Shown here in pieces: positions 5,953 through 6,900 of a stretch of 6,900 nucleotides of DNA. This stretch comes from Nitriliruptoraceae bacterium. Lineage in GTDB: Bacteria > Actinomycetota > Nitriliruptoria > Nitriliruptorales > Nitriliruptoraceae. A program made the translations under genes and the position numbers. Location of the stretch: positions 1 through 6,900 of the forward strand of contig SKII01000107.1 of NCBI GenBank assembly GCA_007116505.1, written 5' to 3'. Numbering within the stretch: position 1 is the first letter of the stretch; each line of letters begins with the position of its first letter. The notes under the pieces were generated by a model. It did no database searches, was not told the DNA's origin, and was given only the letters and a program-made list of their open reading frames with translations.

Positions 5953-5990
5953 CGGTCCGAGCCCTCCGGACCTTCATGCTCCGGTCCGAG
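5953..5990. repeat. Three alternating GGTCCG half-sites between divergent promoters
   Basis: CGGTCCGAG occurs at 5953-5961 and again at 5982-5990, and an inverted CGGACC lies between them at 5967-5972. Adjacent pairs form inverted repeats with 7-nt and 10-nt gaps. They fill the space between the two divergent candidate -10 elements, where an operator could act on both genes. The motif is GC-rich and short, so chance is possible. Confidence 0.3.
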
Positions 5991-5999
5991 GACCCGGCC

Positions 6000-6005
6000 T
6001 ACGCT
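6000..6005 (+). promoter_or_regulatory. Candidate -10 element of nrdR (leaderless)
   Basis: TACGCT is followed by exactly 6 nt (CCCGGC) and then the ATG at 6012, so the first transcribed base would be the A of the start codon. There is no Shine-Dalgarno motif before the ATG. Leaderless genes are common in actinobacteria. No strong -35 is seen 16-19 nt upstream. No NrdR box is visible here, so autoregulation through this promoter is not supported. Confidence 0.4.
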
Positions 6006-6011
6006 CCCGGC

Positions 6012-6479
6012 ATGAGATGCCCCGAGTGCGGCCAGGACGAGGACCGGGTGGTCGACTCGCGCCCGCAGCCCGGTGGGGAGGCGATCCGCCGGCGCCGTGA
6101 GTGCGGTGCGTGCGGCGCACGGTTCACGACGTTCGAGCGGGTGGAGCGCCCTCCCCTGCTGGTGCGCAAGCGCTCGGGCGCCCTCGCTCCCTTCGCGGTC
6201 GTCCGCGTCCTCGACGGCATGGCACGGGCGGCGAAGGACCGCATCGCCCGCTCCGTGCTCGAGCAGGCGGCGGCGGACATCGAGCGCACGCTGCGGGCCT
6301 CCGGGCGCCGTGAGGTGACGAGCGAGCAGGTCGGGCTGCAGGTGCTCGCTCGGCTGCGCGACCTCGACGAGGTGACCTACGTGCGCTACGCGTCCGTCTA
6401 CAAGGACTTCCAGCGGCCGGAGGACTTCGAGGAGGAGCTCTCGGAGCTGCGCAAGGAGCTCCCTCCCAAGCCGCACTGA
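6012..6479 (+). CDS. nrdR: Transcriptional repressor NrdR
   Basis: NrdR is a nucleotide-sensing repressor that binds paired NrdR boxes upstream of ribonucleotide reductase genes when dATP is plentiful. The 155-residue length is typical. The N-terminal zinc ribbon is complete: C3 and C6 (MRCPEC) pair with C31 and C34 (ECGAC), followed by the basic stretch and RFTTFER typical of the DNA-binding unit. The ATP-cone domain spans about 47-137, starting with LVRKRSG (50-56) and ending with LDEVTYVRYASVYKDFQ (about 119-135). The start is fixed by the universal MRCPxC beginning; an in-frame ATG at 5976 would add 12 residues not seen in the family. It is divergent from the thioesterase-like gene and convergent with the LysM gene. 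Its expected target, nrdJ, lies about 3.9 kb away in the same window, behind a strong NrdR-box-like site. Confidence 0.97.
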   Translation: MRCPECGQDEDRVVDSRPQPGGEAIRRRRECGACGARFTTFERVERPPLLVRKRSGALAPFAVVRVLDGMARAAKDRIARSVLEQAAADIERTLRASGRREVTSEQVGLQVLARLRDLDEVTYVRYASVYKDFQRPEDFEEELSELRKELPPKPH

Positions 6480-6491
6480 CCGGTCCCCCGC

Positions 6492-6510
6492 GCGCCCTGC
6501 GTCAGGGGGC
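6492..6510. terminator. Possible bidirectional stem-loop between nrdR and the LysM gene
   Basis: CCCTG (6495-6499) and CAGGG (6503-6507) form a 5-bp stem with a 3-nt loop. After one mismatch, GC (6492-6493) can pair with GC (6509-6510). The position, between two converging genes 22 bp apart, suits a shared terminator. It includes the LysM stop codon and has no T-run, so it would be a weak intrinsic terminator at best. Confidence 0.3.
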
Positions 6511-6870
6511 GGGGATCAGGACGACCGTCCACGCGTCGAGCGCGCCCGGGCCGAACGCGTTGAGCCGACGGATGGTGTCGAGCTGGCGGCGGGGGTCGAC
6601 GCCAGCCGGCGCCGAGCGGACCGCGACGTCCCACAGCGTCTCGCCCGGCTGCAGCACGACGTGACCGGCGACCTCCGGCAGCGCAGCGCGCTCGGCGACG
6701 GCGCCGGTGACGGCCATCGCCGTGACCGCGAGGACGGCGGCCGCGACGAGCGCTGCGACGATCCTGCGGCCGTTGGGCCGAGCGGCGGGCCGGACCGGGC
6801 CGGCCACGAGGCGCAGCTGCGGGGGGCGCACGACCTCGACGACATCGAGCTCCACGTCGAGAACGTCCAT
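6502..6870 (-). CDS. Membrane-anchored LysM-domain protein
   Basis: The protein has 122 residues. The first 35 or so are charged and probably cytoplasmic. One hydrophobic segment (about 37-59, IVAALVAAAVLAVTAMAV and on) anchors the protein, and a single LysM domain follows at about 70-119. That domain opens with HVVLQPGETLW (70-80), contains the IRRLNAF segment (100-106) and ends in VVLIPAP, the usual closing strand. LysM domains bind N-acetylglucosamine-containing polymers, so the C-terminal part probably sits at the peptidoglycan on the outer face of the membrane. Small proteins of this layout often lie between lexA and nrdR in actinobacteria, and the position here fits. ATG 6870 is the best start, but only a weak ribosome binding site is visible and in-frame GTG codons a few residues downstream are possible. 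Confidence 0.88.
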   Translation of the reverse strand: MDVLDVELDVVEVVRPPQLRLVAGPVRPAARPNGRRIVAALVAAAVLAVTAMAVTGAVAERAALPEVAGHVVLQPGETLWDVAVRSAPAGVDPRRQLDTIRRLNAFGPGALDAWTVVLIPAP

Positions 6871-6900
6871 CGCGGCGGCGCCTACGGCAGGGCCTGCGGA

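Noticed and set aside
5976..6011. Upstream in-frame ATG extending NrdR by 12 residues
   Set aside because: NrdR proteins begin with MRCPxC, and the extension would run through the candidate -10 element. The ATG at 6012 is the better start.
4390..6015. A 541-codon open frame on the plus strand running through the GNAT and hotdog genes
   Set aside because: It covers two well-supported genes in other frames and has low-complexity composition.

Overview
This window looks like a piece of chromosome from a high-GC actinobacterium (Actinomycetota). The evidence is the very GC-rich codon third positions, the Ala/Arg/Gly-rich proteins, frequent GTG start codons, and the gene set: a B12-dependent ribonucleotide reductase (NrdJ) close in sequence to the actinobacterial type, NrdR, and a small membrane-anchored LysM protein that in this phylum often sits between nrdR and lexA. 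I cannot name the genus. A deep-branching actinobacterial class such as Nitriliruptoria or Acidimicrobiia is only a guess.

Layout from left to right. (1) Positions 1-2137, minus strand: the N-terminal 712 codons of nrdJ, cut by the left edge. (2) Positions 2138-2841: a 704-bp divergent intergenic region with no convincing gene. It holds a near-consensus NrdR box (2576-2591, with a perfect 14-bp palindrome core), a possible weak partner box 31 bp away, a long possible nrdJ leader with repeats and alternative hairpins, and a separate 16-bp palindrome nearer the permease. (3) Positions 2842-4991, plus strand: a two-gene unit made of an AI-2E-family membrane permease and, after it, a GNAT acetyltransferase fused to a small beta-rich domain. 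The second gene's ribosome-binding site lies in the end of the first gene. (4) Positions 4972-5934, minus strand: a double-hotdog thioesterase-like protein whose 3' end overlaps that of the GNAT gene by 20 bp. (5) Positions 6012-6479, plus strand: nrdR, divergent from the thioesterase-like gene across 77 bp. Both genes have candidate -10 elements placed for leaderless transcripts. (6) Positions 6502-6870, minus strand: the LysM membrane protein, convergent with nrdR.

Functional picture. The two ends of the window are linked. NrdR is the Zn-ribbon/ATP-cone repressor of ribonucleotide reductase genes, and the one strong NrdR-box-like site in the window lies upstream of nrdJ. The simplest reading is a local feedback loop on dNTP supply in which nrdR and nrdJ are no longer co-transcribed but are separated by three unrelated genes and face opposite ways. 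The permease, the GNAT fusion and the hotdog protein have no evident link to nucleotide metabolism.

I see no mobile element, CRISPR array, tRNA or rRNA. The most unusual items are the long structured nrdJ leader carrying the NrdR box about 440 bp from the start codon, and the GNAT fusion protein. Nothing here amounts to a clear new multi-gene system.
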